Shown here piece by piece: positions 27,549-40,473 of a stretch of DNA of 64,000 bases; within the stretch, counting starts at the first letter, position 1; each line of letters opens with the position of its first letter. This DNA is from Lineus longissimus. Lineage: Eukaryota; Nemertea; Pilidiophora; Heteronemertea; Lineidae. Where the stretch lies: assembly GCF_910592395.1 (NCBI RefSeq), contig NC_088315.1, forward strand, positions 4,280,501 through 4,344,500. Direction: 5' to 3'. The notes beneath the pieces were generated by a model. It was given only the letters and a program-made list of their open reading frames with translations. It was not told the DNA's origin and did no database searches. Position numbers and translations under genes: made by a program.

Positions 27549-30500
27549 TTAGACATTGACAGTTACAGGCATATCATCCTCGGGAAATTCCTTGGCTGGT
27601 TTTGTGGGTGCTTGAAGTGGGGGTAAATGTTTAGAAAGTGACAGAGTCTTTGTTTCCTTGCTTGATGGAGCTGCTTTCTTATCCTTGTCATCTGTTTTTG
27701 TAGGACCGGAGGATTTTGCCATTTCGCCACGACTTTTCACAACTACTTTATGTGTATTCACAGCAGTTCCTTGGCTGGTAGCCGAGTGCAGGTCAACTGC
27801 TGCTGCAGCTGTGCCACTACTCGTCAACTGGGGTAAGGACCTGAGAAGTGAAATGAAAATTGAAATATCTTAGGATTACTTTGCCTCCAACAGATGTTGG
27901 AATTTGGGCATCCTGGCTTACAACCACCAGATAAACATCTCCTTATCTATAACACCAAGATCATAAAAGTCTATAGAAAGACAGTTTAAGTATCACTAAC
28001 ATATTTTGAGAATGTCAGCGATTAATACTTACGGTCTTGGTTTATCCACTCTAAGTCTCTGCAGATGAGGTGGAAGAGGATCTGGGGCAGAATCCTTGTT
28101 CATCTGTAAATAGAGGGATTTGAGGGAGGTGAAACTCATGGTTAAGTTGCTTCAGCAATTTCATCCTTAAAATTATGATCAATTTTGTGATTCTAATATG
28201 CATTCAAACCCTCAATTTAACCAGCCTACAAATGATTCTGGCATGCTACACAACTAGCATGAGTCTAGGATCCTGATCCACCTGGTGTTCGCTCAGAGGC
28301 CATTTTGGGATGAAACTCAAGACTCCAGTCTTCTATGGCCGTGAGGATGTTTCGCCCAAGGTACCTACTCAACCAATTTCAATTGACAATATTCAATTGG
28401 AAGCAAACCATACATTTTTCTTCAGTTTATCCTCGCTGATCTTGTGCTTGAGTGCGACCCTGTGTTGCGAAGCATGCCGCAGACACAACGAACTAGCATT
28501 GGCGCCCTCTAGGTCATGGCTGCTTCCAGTTGGTGAACCGTGGCCAGTGCAGATCATCGAATTCAAGTGTCTACCAGAGGAATGCTTGGCAGCCTGTCCT
28601 GGATCATCGTTTGGAACGATCAAGATCACATGTTTTGGACTCTCCTCTGCCTTCAACAGAAAACAAAACAGTTGTTTTTAATTTGTTTATCATACTATCA
28701 AATCCCTGCTAATAGTGAGGTGCATATTCAATTCATTGATGGGAGTAACAGGTCTAGGAAAAAAATAGCTTATCTAATAAAGGCCCATTTTATTTTTAGA
28801 CTAAGTACTTACGGCGAGTAGGAGCTTGTTGATTGTGCTCTTGATGTAGCATGGTCCTTGATAAGCTTCTCTGGTGTTTGCATTCAGACAGATACCTGGT
28901 CAGGATGAACAAAAATTAGATTTTTATGACCTTTTGATTATGTAGATCTCCTTTACCAAATATTGCCACCATAAAGTCCTCATTGAGAGTTTTCAAACAA
29001 AGGTCATGTCGGAAATGCTTAAAATGCACTATTCGTCTCCTGCATTTGGCAAAAGATGTCATCAGCAGTTCATAAAGAGCAGAGTGGATACCGCAATCAG
29101 TTAATTTTGAAAACTGACAATGTTATTAAAAGTCCTTGACACTAATCAGCAATCACATCAAATCAACATACCATTTATGAGAATGACATCGTTCATGTAC
29201 CACTCGTACGTAAACGCCAGCTTATCTTTCAAGTTTGCCAGGTATGCCGTTTCTAGAACCATCTTGATTTTGTCCAAGGTCCATCCTTGATATTTTGGTT
29301 GCTTCATCAGGATCGCGGAGGCCAGTCTGACAGCACACACCAGCCAGAGACGATCTTCAAGATGACTGAACTGTTCCATGGCTTTAATAATTACATCTGG
29401 TCGGATGTGGTAGCACTGGAAATGGATACAATTATCATAAAGGGATGACTTTGTAACAGTGGTGAAACTGTAGACAATTTGCAGTAAATGTTAAGTTAAA
29501 ATCCAGTGAATAGATTAAACCTCAAACTGCTATTGAAACCAACCATGTTAAAGGAATTAATATACACCAGCACTATTAATATTATATTCATTATGACATA
29601 CCTGTGTGGATGTTTCACATGTGATAGTACAATTCCTTGGATTCGAAGTCAGGATGCCCATTTCACCGATGACGTTTCCTGCAGTCAGGAAATCCACATA
29701 TTCCTCGTCCTTATCAGATTCTTCAGAGTCTACACCATACATACTGATGACATACACAAAGTCATTCAGTTTGCCCTTTACCTGGTTGAAGAGGAGAAAC
29801 TTTATAAGGTAAGACACAACGGATTAAGACAATGACGAGATGATTAATTGCACGAAGTAGATGCATCAGAGAGGAAGCAGCTGTTGATAGATTGCAAGCA
29901 AGGAAGACCATTCATAATTCAACTCGAGGATCATTTACAGGAATTCCGGAGACATACCTTGACCATTCCAGATATTATGATGTATATTCCATTGGGCACA
30001 TCCCCTTTTTTTATTATGTCGTCGCCATAGTCGAACGTCATGAGCCTGGCACCCAACTGCATATATTCGATAACCTTTTGGTCATCTTCAATCCAGCTGA
30101 TGCTGTTGAGGATCTTTTCTGGTGGGGGCGGAGGGATGCAGGACGGCAGGTTCTGGATCTGTTTCATCTTGGCCTCCAGATTCTGAAATAGATACGGTAA
30201 AATATGATCAAAATGTTGTCAGGGCTGCCCTCATACCAGGTAAAATGTTTTGAGGAAGTCTGATCGACCAAACCACAGTACTCCTTACAGCCCAATAGAC
30301 CACTGGGCCTAACCATAGCAGCAAGGGCAAATACTATAGAAACTTACAGCTTCAAGTTTCCTTGCTTCAGTCTCGTCGAGTAAACCATCACCCTTTAGCT
30401 GTGTGAGATTGTCCCGCATGGTATTCAAGACGTTCCTTATGGCCTGCCTTGTCTTCACAGATACAGCTATACCTGGGTTTTGACGCTGAAGCATTCCTGT

Positions 30501-33500
30501 CATTCAAAGAATGGAACAAGTGAGATGAGTTGAACTTCTTTTGCTGTACCCTAAAATGACAGTCTGGTTTCACATCAGTCCTGAATTAGTGGTGTAAACG
30601 GTTATCATCATCATGGCCAATAGATGGCATAGATTGAATTTCAAGCTGTTTATGCCTGTCAAAATTTGCTATAAAATGGTTGTATTGTACGCGCCGGTCA
30701 CCGATCCAAAGGTTGACCGCGCTCAACGTTGCCTAACTTCCACTCTGGGGCCATACGCGCCAACCACTGGGCCACAAAGGAATTCCCTCATGGCCTGCGG
30801 GTTAAGCCGTGCCATATACCTGGGGGTACTATACAATGGGCATAAACAATGCCACCGAAAGGTTTTGAATGAAGATCACTCCAACCCCACTCCTCATACT
30901 CACCCAACTCCCTGACAACATTCAGCCTCCCAGTGTCGATGATCGTTTTGAGATTCTTGGCGATGCCCTTGTCGTCCACCATCAAATCAATGTGTTTCCT
31001 GACCTCCTCCTCTCCAAATACGTAGCCTTTACCAACATCGTAGCCAAAGCTCAACTGTTCATTGATACGTCGGTTTAGAAATCCCAAAATCTGAGGAATG
31101 ACTGCCTGAAAAAATGTTACTCGTAGTGTCATATTTTTCTGTTGAGAACATTTCTGAAAACTTCACAGGGGACACCTTTCTATTCTACCAACCATTCTAT
31201 TTCGATCTTTGAAAAAAGTCAGCTTACCTTGAAAAGTCTCAGCGCTCTGCCCATCCTGAGGAACTTGAATACCTTGGTTATCTTGATGAAAGATGGTGAT
31301 ATGAGAGCTGTGGAGGTGATCAGATCTGCATCTAACATTGAACTGATGTCGATTACCACATCCACCAGATTGATGATGATGATGGCCAGATCCAGATAAT
31401 TCCAGAAGCTTTTCCAATACCACTTTCTCTGGCCAAGCATCTGAAAAATTGATTATTTTTTCATTAGAATTCTCACTAACAGACCATTGTTGGCAAATAA
31501 GGCACCTTAATAGATTCACATGACAAAATGACAAAGAAATAATCGGTCCACAATCAAAGGAAGACTTTTCCTCAAGCTCGAAGCTTGGGAGCAAACCTGA
31601 GGAAGCTATTATCTTTTTCCCTGCGCATCTGATGGTAGATGATTGTTAGAAAGGGTATTGTCGTTGTTCAATTTATACATCATACAAACCTTCAGAACCG
31701 CTTCCACTATATAGATGAAGAAGAACACGATGTTGATGATTTGAAACATCAAAGTGTAGGCGGGAAAATTGGGGTCATTCTGGTAATATGTCTCGATCAC
31801 TTGTTCAGCTATAATTGGGGCCAAGTTCACCATGATAATGACATAAATCAAGATTTCGAATCCCATGTGCTCGACAATTCTGTATGCCCTCATCAGATGG
31901 CGGTTCTTTGGTGGAGGGATGACAAACATGGAGCCCGTTTGAATCCATCTTTCAAGCCGAGTTTTCTGCAAGAAAGAAATTAGAACTCAAACTATCAATA
32001 TTATATTATGCATCAGACATCTAACAAAATCAAGAGGGGGTTTGACATACTGTTATGCCATACTCCTTTTTGGAATTAACCTACCCAGGAGACCTGCAAG
32101 ATGATATCAGCCCTTCCACTTACCAATTTATGATAGATTCCTCTGACTTGCCAAGTTTGCTTGAGTTCCTCAACATTTATGAATGTTCCTGGTGTGTCGG
32201 CCACAGTTTCTGTCTGATCTATCAGTTTCCGCACTGCCTCCTGGGAGAGTAGCCCATGTTCGAACTGCTTCCAGTAACTGATCTGAAATATTCAAATGAA
32301 AATATTGAGGTGTGCAGGGCTTTAGAGAGCAAATACTGTCTATTTGTGTTAAAGGATGAGAAAACCATATCCCTGTTAGGCACTGTAGGTCAACATGATG
32401 AGACTAACCAGATTCAAGCTGCTGCCTTACAGGTGACTGGTGATAACCTTATGTCTAAATTTTAAAGTCGCCAGGAAGAGCTGACCCCACCTTCTGAGCC
32501 TTAAGCAAGCGAAGTCTTGCTTCTTCTTCCATTTCCTCCTTCTCCTTCACGGAGGGCTCACTCTGAACGTCATGACTGCATTCAGGACACTTGCTGAAGC
32601 GGTGCAAGTACGTCAATGTTTCCATTTCTGCCTCCTCATCATTCGTCTTGTACGGGTCTTTCACTGTAGTCCCCTCATCAACAATCGTCCAATCCGAATC
32701 GGCTAGGAATCGATCATTCTTCAGCACGTTCATTGACCGAAGTTTGACTTCTTGTAAGGTTCTTATGGCGCTTGCCATTGCCATTCGTTTTGGGGCTGAG
32801 ATTTCACTCATTCCTGGTCAAGTAAATAAGGGAGCTTTGTAAATTCGATGAGATTTTGGTGTACGGTCTAGGGATTGATCTTTATGACAGCAAGCCCTCT
32901 CCTCTCAGAAACTAGCTTTTTTAGCAACTTACTTATACCAGATGAATTTAGTTATTATGAGATTGTAGAAAACTTACCTAGTGCTTTAAGGAGATATTGA
33001 GTCGTTGTTGCATTCACAACTAATGTCAACATCACAATGCAGGCTGTGTGGATCAGGATCTGGCAGAAAAGCAAATGGATAGTAAAGAAAAATATCCTGC
33101 TTTTACTGTAGAAAAAATGAAACCTTGCCGGAAAAACACACGCACTGATTTCAATCAAGATTATAATCTTCATTAATTTGGGACAAAACTGAGGCAGTCT
33201 TACCTTACTTCCAATGTTGCCTGAGTCTAAAGCAAAGTCATGGGCAACCAGCAAAGCCAATGTCAAACTGACAGCCCCGCGTAGACCACCCCAAGTCATG
33301 ACAACACCCATCTTCCAAGTCAGACCATAGCCAATTTTCCTTAGAATTGGACTGAAGACGGCTATCACTAAACCCCTGAAGATAGAAAATTGACTCTGAA
33401 GATGCAAACAAAATATTATACCGTTAATTATTACAAAGTTGAACAGTTATTTGCAATTTTATTGCAATAAAAAAAGGTACAGAGGTATTGCTTCAAGAGT

Positions 33501-35496
33501 TTGAGGTAGTTCTGGTAGCTTTTAATTGGGAATCAAACTTGGCACTAGCGTCTGTCATTTGAAAAATCTAACGACAATGTTACCTTATGACTGTGATTTG
33601 ACAATAAAGTGCAAGAACAAATAGAATATCTTCCAGAGTGATGACAGGTAGGGCTTGTTCTACGATCACCACCCCAACGAGCACAAAGATCAATGTATTG
33701 GCTATGTAGGCCAACATCTCCCAGAATCTGTGGAGGAAAGCTTCAACTTCTGGACTGATGACAGTTCTCTCGGCATTGATAACCAGACCAAGGACAACCA
33801 CAGCTAACACTCCAGACCAATTGAACAGAGATTCACCTGGAAAGAATAACTTCATGATAAAAATCTGATTTTGGTATTATCACTCATAATAAATGCACTT
33901 CTCATATCATATACAGGTACTGATAACCAAATAGTATTTGTGCTTTTGTGTAATTGCAACTTAACTCTTAGACTTCATCATACAATACTAAAAATAGAGA
34001 GAAATTAAATCCTCTGTAGATGTGTTTAGGGTTTATCTCTAATTGAATAGTTGGAAAATTCACAAAGTGTTGGTGAATTTACCAGCTTGAACTTACAAAT
34101 GAAATAGGTGGAATACGTGAACCCCAGTGTAATGGTTATCTCTGTCAGCGCATCATTGAAGATCTTTGACAACCAGAGGGTGCATATTTTTCCCGAAATA
34201 AATCCGAAGAGAGGACTGCAGCAAGCATACTGCAGGAAGTACAATGTGATTTCGCCACCTAGAAAATGAAGAGAAAATACCTAAATGGCTGGTCTTGCTC
34301 AACAGACAACACAATGGTCTGGTGGTCTTGAATGTTTTGATAGAAAATCCGTTACAGCTTCCAAGATCTTGGTCCAGTGGGATGTTGCCTATAGCCAAAA
34401 TAGAAACCTCTCTCCCAGTCTTCTTACCTGTCCATGCAACCCCTCCTTCACCAGCTTGTGCCAGATTCAGACACACATAAAACAACACAATGGCAGCTCC
34501 ATCATTCAGCAGGGATTCCCCTTCAATCAATGTGGCAAGCTGTTTCGAAGCGCCCAGGTCATGTAGCAAGGCTACCACAGCAACAGGATCAGTGGCACTT
34601 AATATAGCACCAAACATCATTCCAACGTCCCAGCCCCAATCGTATTGGAAGATGAACATCGGTACCAGGCAAGTCAAAAAGGTAGACAACACTGGAGAAA
34701 AAAGATTTAAATATGTTCGTACATGAGCATGCAAAATCTGGAAATTTTATTTGAACTTCTGCTGACTGCTGTGCTGATTTAAAGCCCCAAAAGGAGTATT
34801 CTGCTCTGTGACAAGGAAACATTCATTAACACTCACGACTCTTACACAAACTTACAGAGGCCTGGTACAGCTAATAAAGTGATTTGCAGGATCGACTTGA
34901 CTAGGGTGTGGAAGTCCATAAGGAAGGCCGACTCGAAGATGAGAATTGGCAAGAACACATAGAGGATAATGTGTGGGTCTCCCCTTGCCATTCCAGTAAA
35001 GGCCCTTATGTAGCCCCCTGGAGTATATTCAGCCAGCAAGCCGATACATATACCAATCAGCAACATAACCACTGTGTAAGGGATTGGAAGATGAAACCGT
35101 CGCAGAAGAGACCTGGTCAATGCTGGAAAACAGAATAGAAATTTTACTTTTACTTTATCAACAAAAGATTGCAGATACTGTCACAACCAGACCTGGCACG
35201 ATAACAAGTGCTGTTACACCCAGAGCCAAGGGCAGCATGAGCAGATCTACACCTGATATTAAGCAGACCAATAAACGACAGGCCAACTTACCACCAAAAA
35301 GTAAGGAACCAGAAATGAAGAGAATGACAGTGGGATCATGAGTTGTCCAATCGCCAACATGAGTGTTCCCTGATGCATCAGTGGTTACAGGGACGCATGC
35401 TTGACCCGTATTACCCCCGCAAGTTGGTGGATCAGCAGCAGAGCGCCCGAATCGGCTGGGTGTTCCGTCAAGAAGAATTGTGTGGTAGGGTGCCAT
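27549..35496 (-). CDS. SLC9C1: Sperm-type Na+/H+ exchanger with voltage sensor and cyclic-nucleotide-binding domain (SLC9C1 / sNHE)
   Basis: Family members alkalinise the sperm flagellum and are gated by membrane voltage and cAMP. Twenty exons, all phases joining: 35496-35292, 35122-34856, 34691-34428, 34258-34097, 33836-33584, 33375-33204, 33059-32978, 32813-32491, 32282-32124, 31965-31690, 31440-31228, 31105-30904, 30496-30348, 30182-29958, 29781-29602, 29415-29172, 28895-28813, 28650-28414, 28103-28033, 27840-27549. They give 1352 aa. Exchanger domain about 55-465: TDPVA near 192, EGESLLND near 214-221 (the ND pair of electroneutral exchangers), GGLRGAVSL near 413. Voltage sensor about 640-795: S4 has seven basic residues at every third position (K774 to K792). 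CNBD about 945-1060, with cassette GEMGILTSNPRN keeping its Arg. The last 200 residues are low-complexity. The start ATG gives a short extracellular N-terminus and is the least certain point. Confidence 0.94.
30691..30780 (-). mobile_element. SINE-like element with tRNA-like and 5S-like parts
   Basis: On the minus strand, gtggcccagtggttggcgcg resembles a pol III A box, and about 25 nt later ggaagttaggcaacg then tttggatcggtgaccg resemble the internal promoter of 5S rRNA (ggaagctaagcag and ttggatgggagaccg). It lies in the SLC9C1 intron between exons 12 and 13, same strand. It is too diverged and short to be a working 5S gene. The family name is unknown to me. Confidence 0.5.
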
Positions 35497-36181
35497 GTCT
35501 TTGTCTTCTTATCAAATGCAGTAAGCAGAATATTCTATCATCACTGAGCATGCATTTATACAATGTTTGTGCAGTGTTGTCGTTGCAACGTTGATGGTTA
35601 AAGTGTTGATGATGTGACGTATCATGTACATGGTGGCCTAGGAATAGGATGTACTAGGCCAACATGGTCATGCATGTCATGTATGACAGCACGCAGCAGT
35701 GCGCACACATGCACAGCGTTCGAGAAGTCGACAAGGCGTCCACAAAACTACGAAAGTTCTCTTTACTTCAGAACATGGACAGGGCGCAATTAACGCCTAT
35801 ATGTTTCTATAATAGTATTTATTCTTATGTATCGAGTTTAGTTTTGCCTATGTTCAAACGAATTCGTAAAAATCGATAAAAAGTGAAGGACACCGCAAAT
35901 CTGCAACTTTGAATCTCCCGCCGAGAAAACTTTTAGCCGCCGATGCGTATCTCACTCTCAGTTTTGTCAGAATGAAAACTAAAAAATTTAATATGTGCTG
36001 TAGAAAGATACATGTGTTGAAGAATAATTAGAATTTGATGTTCTATATATATAAGATCATAGATATAAGCCTTTTAATGTATTGACATTTTGCGACACCT
36101 CGGACGCTTTACGATATTTACATTTTGATGAAAACAGAAAGTTGCATGAAATAGTCATGCATTTATCCGTTTTGCTTCCAA
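35497..36181. promoter_or_regulatory. Divergent promoter region of SLC9C1 (-) and ATG101 (+)
   Basis: Only 685 bp separate the two start codons, so both promoters and 5' UTRs must be here unless upstream non-coding exons exist. It is AT-rich, with an alternating purine/pyrimidine patch (catgcatgtcatgtatgac) near 35671. No TATA box could be assigned with confidence. Confidence 0.5.
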
Positions 36182-38774
36182 AATGAATGCCCGATCCCAA
36201 ATATTTGAGCTGGTAATGAAACTTTATAACCTGTAGCTTCCGAAGAAGTTGTTTGTTTTGAGCTATGTTGAACAAGTTGCCCCAAATCTTTATTTGTTTT
36301 GCACCCATGTCCCATGTTGAATGTTCATGATCATCCATTCATCATGACATGATTAATATTTATTGTTAATGTTGCAGACATCTATCTTAGATTACCGTAA
36401 CGGCCCTAAGTCTATATTGTATTATAATAATACGCATCACTACTGGTCACTGCCCAAACAAACTTCTACGAAAAAGTTGATTGGAGTTTTTCTGTTTTAT
36501 TATCATTGCAGTCAGTTGAAGGGAGGCAGATTGAAGAAGTTGTCCTCAGTAAGTGACATTCCACAAGTTGGCACAACTACAGAGGGAGCAAAAATTTGAT
36601 GCATTTGAATGGGTATACTGTAGTGTATGCCTATATGTATTGCCTCACTGAAAACCTAGCTATCATTATTAGCAAATACTTTAGCAATCGTATTGTTGGC
36701 TCTCTATGGAGGTTTTGCACGGTACCAAAACTACTGGTTGTTCATTACACCTGAACAAATGGACGATCACCAAAGTCGCTCAGCCGGTGGTCTGTGCAAG
36801 TTGGTCTAATCGGGTATTGTAAGCAGAGGAAGTTGGAATCGTTGTCTGTGGGAACTTTATACCAGCCAATCAAACTGAACAGAAGCAGACTTTCTAAGTG
36901 AGTTTCTTCTTGAAAATGCAAGTGATTGCCCATCTTATTTCTTCTGTATATAAATACATGGGTGTTCTATCATTTCATCCTTATACTATAACATGTAACT
37001 CATTTTTGTTTCAGGTTTATTTCACAGCCTTCTGTTGCATAGAACTCTAGGGAAGGTGAGTAATCGTGACTCCTGTGCAAATTGGTATTACAGGTCTGGC
37101 CCATAATCGATATCAAATTCAAAGTATAGCAAAATGTCAGCCTGCACTCAGAAATTTGTTTGCAGGTCTTTTAAGCTCAATTTATTTTGTAGCCTTGTTG
37201 CTTACAGAAGGCTGATCTGCAAGTAACCATATTGTGTAGAACAGTAACAAATCATTTATGAGTTTGATATGGCATTTTGAACAAAGCATTTAAATTGTAT
37301 TTTATCAAAGTGTGATTGACTTTCCCTTTTCGAATTGAATGTTTCAGTTTCACTATAAACAAGAAGGGAGCTATTCAATTGGGACAGTAGGAGTTGAAGA
37401 GGTGGATTGTGATTTTGTGGATTTCACATATGTAAGTGCACACAGCTGCGAGCTTGGCAGACTTCACTGTGCCAGAATCTCCATCAGAAATACTAAACTA
37501 AGGGGAAATTCTTTTCCCAAATTGCCTCCAACTCCTGAATCAGTCAATTAGAAGTTACAGGCACCAAAGTTTTGAAGAATCTTGACCATGAAATTCTATA
37601 TAAACAAACAAACTTTGATCGTAATTTGAATAATGAATAGATTTTATAATTACCCACAGATACGCTGCAGCTCAGATGAAGTGGATAGGGAACTCAAACG
37701 TGAAGTGGCTGTTTTCAGAGATGCCCTGCGTAATCAAGATGAAGACAGGTGTGGGCAGGTAAAGACGCCACCCCTGGCCTCTCAGTTACATTGTTTGGAA
37801 CCCTGCTTTCCTCAATAATGTGGGATTACAGTCCAAATAGACCATTGTTGTAAGCTTCCTTGTTCACCAGTGTTTGCATCATTACACTCTAATGTATGTC
37901 TTTCAAGTTCAATATGATCCTCTCATAATTGATATTATTCCAGATTTCGCTAGAATTCTATCAGAAGAAACGTGCTAGGTGGCCATTCCCTGCTGAGTGC
38001 ATACCCTGGGAGGTGTGGACAGTCAGGTTGGAGGTCATTCAGCTTGCAAATGAACATGGTATGTTTCTATGGTGTTCTCAATGCATACATTTTCATTTCC
38101 TGTTTCTATTGTTTTAGCATGACACTTCTATTGATGGGACAGGTTGCCATCAGGATCAGTGTGCGATATGAATGAAGAGTAGTATTACTTGTCTTGTTTC
38201 TTACCACCTGTGTCTGTGTGTTGTGACACACCATGGACATTGTAACAATCATAATTGTCACAACCAACCAGAAGCTTCATGGTCAAATGAATCTTCTCGT
38301 TTTGTTTCAGAGAAACAAATTTGCCGGGAGAAAGTTGGCGAAATATTGGGGGAGAAGATCTGCTACATTGCAGAGGCCATGAACCGACACGAATACGTGC
38401 CAAAGATGCCTAACCAATCAGAGTTGGATCTCGTGTTCGATGTAAATTTCAACGACGTGCAACCATATTTACATAAGGTCAGTGTAGAAGAACAAAATTC
38501 TTGTTCTATAAACTGCCAAACTTTCGGGTGTCTTTTTATTTGCAAGTCGTGAAATTTTCTGGGAAAAATAAAAAGCATGTGCTGCAGATACAATCTATCA
38601 AGTCTGGTGCTCATTGAATAAGTCATTTATTTGCTCTAGCTACATCGAATTATCTCACATTGAACAACTCTTTACTGTTACCCTTTGCAGATTTCCTATT
38701 CAACGACTGGTCCGACATCCACGTCTGTTGGCACCACCATGAGAAAGTTTATCAAGGATACTCTGGCTCTCTAG
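36182..38774 (+). CDS. ATG101: Autophagy-related protein 101
   Basis: A HORMA-fold subunit of the ULK1/ATG13/FIP200 complex that stabilises ATG13 and starts autophagosome formation. Eight exons: 36182-36211, 36512-36548, 37015-37055, 37348-37431, 37660-37758, 37944-38058, 38311-38477, 38691-38774 (TAG). All phases join and give exactly 218 aa, the human length. The first exon is tiny ([10 protein letters not shown]) and is fixed by the following SVEGRQIEE. Other conserved blocks are [56 protein letters not shown] and the end [24 protein letters not shown] holds the WF-finger residues known to recruit downstream factors. Confidence 0.97.
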
Positions 38775-40428
38775 TAGTAGTGGATAATAGCAAGAATTGA
38801 TCAAGACTTGTCTTTACTAATTCTGGACTTCTGATAAATCACTCTAGATGGCCCAATGAGTCACATACCTTTTCAGAGCCCGTGCGAACTTGGTAACGTC
38901 ATGACAAATGCCAACAGCTGATGATGTAAATGACGTCACACAACATTACGTTGGACAAACTAACAGGGCCAGCAGGTGACGATGCAACGCAAGAAAATCG
39001 ATTGAATTGGTTGGGGGAGACGTGATTGGTTTCACGGTTGTTGTTTTATCTCTTTTGTTGTATTCCTGGTGTAAAAGAAACCTATCTTCATCGGAGTTTT
39101 TTAAAAAGGTACTTGACTCACTGCGCCACTACACCATTATTGATATTTCATTGCTTTGTGTGGTTGAGTAATAAGTGTCCTGTTTTCACTTGGTCAAAAC
39201 TATTATACACACAAAGCAATTCTTTGGCTCTGTAAGATTTTCGATGAAAGATTGATTATGTTCTCGTAGGCTCCCATGCATGTTGTGTTCTTAAATTATT
39301 TTGTAAATATTGATTTTGTAGACTTGTATATAAAATGTTGTATATTGACTTGAATATTGATGTTTGTGGCCTGTAGGCCTACACACAAGAGCATGGTCAT
39401 GCAGTGACCAGGACCTCGGGGTGGGGGGGGGGGGGGGGCAGAGATCAGAAACCAAAACTTTGATTCATCTTGAACTAAGGTACATATGAGCTTGCCTCTA
39501 CCAGATCTGTGGCCTCGTTGTTTTTGTAGCAGGTTCTCATTTTACATGGTGGGTTGCTGGCCCACCGCTGAACACTCCTTTCAGGCCTGAGACTGGCTGA
39601 CTGAATACAGAACAGGCAGAGTTTAACAATCCATGTAATCTCTAATCGGTAATTAGTCTCCACATTACTCGCAAGCAAATGGAGGTCGGTTTATATGTAC
39701 AGTGTAGAATTTATAATGTACAAGTTGGAGTCTTTAAAATACATGTGCAGTGTCATCAGAGATTCGTTTGTTACTTTTTGCCTCGGGTGTGAGGTTGCTA
39801 CACTTTGTGACCTGTGGTCTGGTGACTGTCTTTGGCCAGAGGGTGATCTTCCATACACTTTAGCCCACATGGCATCATGCAAGAATGGCAAACCATATGA
39901 ATTCACAGAATTTGCTCCAACTTGGAAGTCTTTGTGAAACATAATCTCAAAATTGCACATCATTTTATACGCAGAGGCTATCCCATGCTGCTTACAGCGA
40001 CTGCTGTCATCAGGGCACCAGTCTCTTCCCAACCCACATCCCATTCCAACTGGGACAGAAAGAAAGACAAAGTTCCCTTCTTCTTGGTCACCTCCTACAA
40101 CCTGGCTCTCACACAACCAGTAGCCATTGTCACTAGGACTCCATGTCAAGGACAACAAGCCCTGATAACCACTCTCATACTCTCCTCACGTTTCTATCAG
40201 CCAGAGCATGCTGATCCAGTCGTTGTGCATGAAGGGAGGACACTTTAGGACTGATATTCACCTCCGATAAGTCAGCATGCAACCAGAGGGACTTTTGCTG
40301 GTCACAAACGAAGACAATATAAAGAGGTTCCTTGGATACTGAATCAGATGGTCACACTCCAGCATTCCTCCATGGACATCTGTTGTGGTGAAGTGACCAA
40401 TACTTTTTAGATAGTGATTCCAAATAAA
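38775..40428 (+). other. Probable ATG101 3' UTR with G-tract
   Basis: Non-coding after the stop, with a likely end signal AATAAA at 40423-40428. A near-pure run of about 18 G at 39420-39439 is notable. Open frames of 108 codons (+, 39922-40248) and 155 codons (-, 39691-40158) overlap here but look like no family I know. Confidence 0.4.
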
Positions 40429-40473
40429 ACAAAGAAAACACAGTATTTTCTTTACATTGTAAAATCTTTATAA

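Noticed and set aside
30691-30780. Functional 5S rRNA gene.
   Set aside because: Only the internal control region is similar; the 5' and 3' stems are missing.
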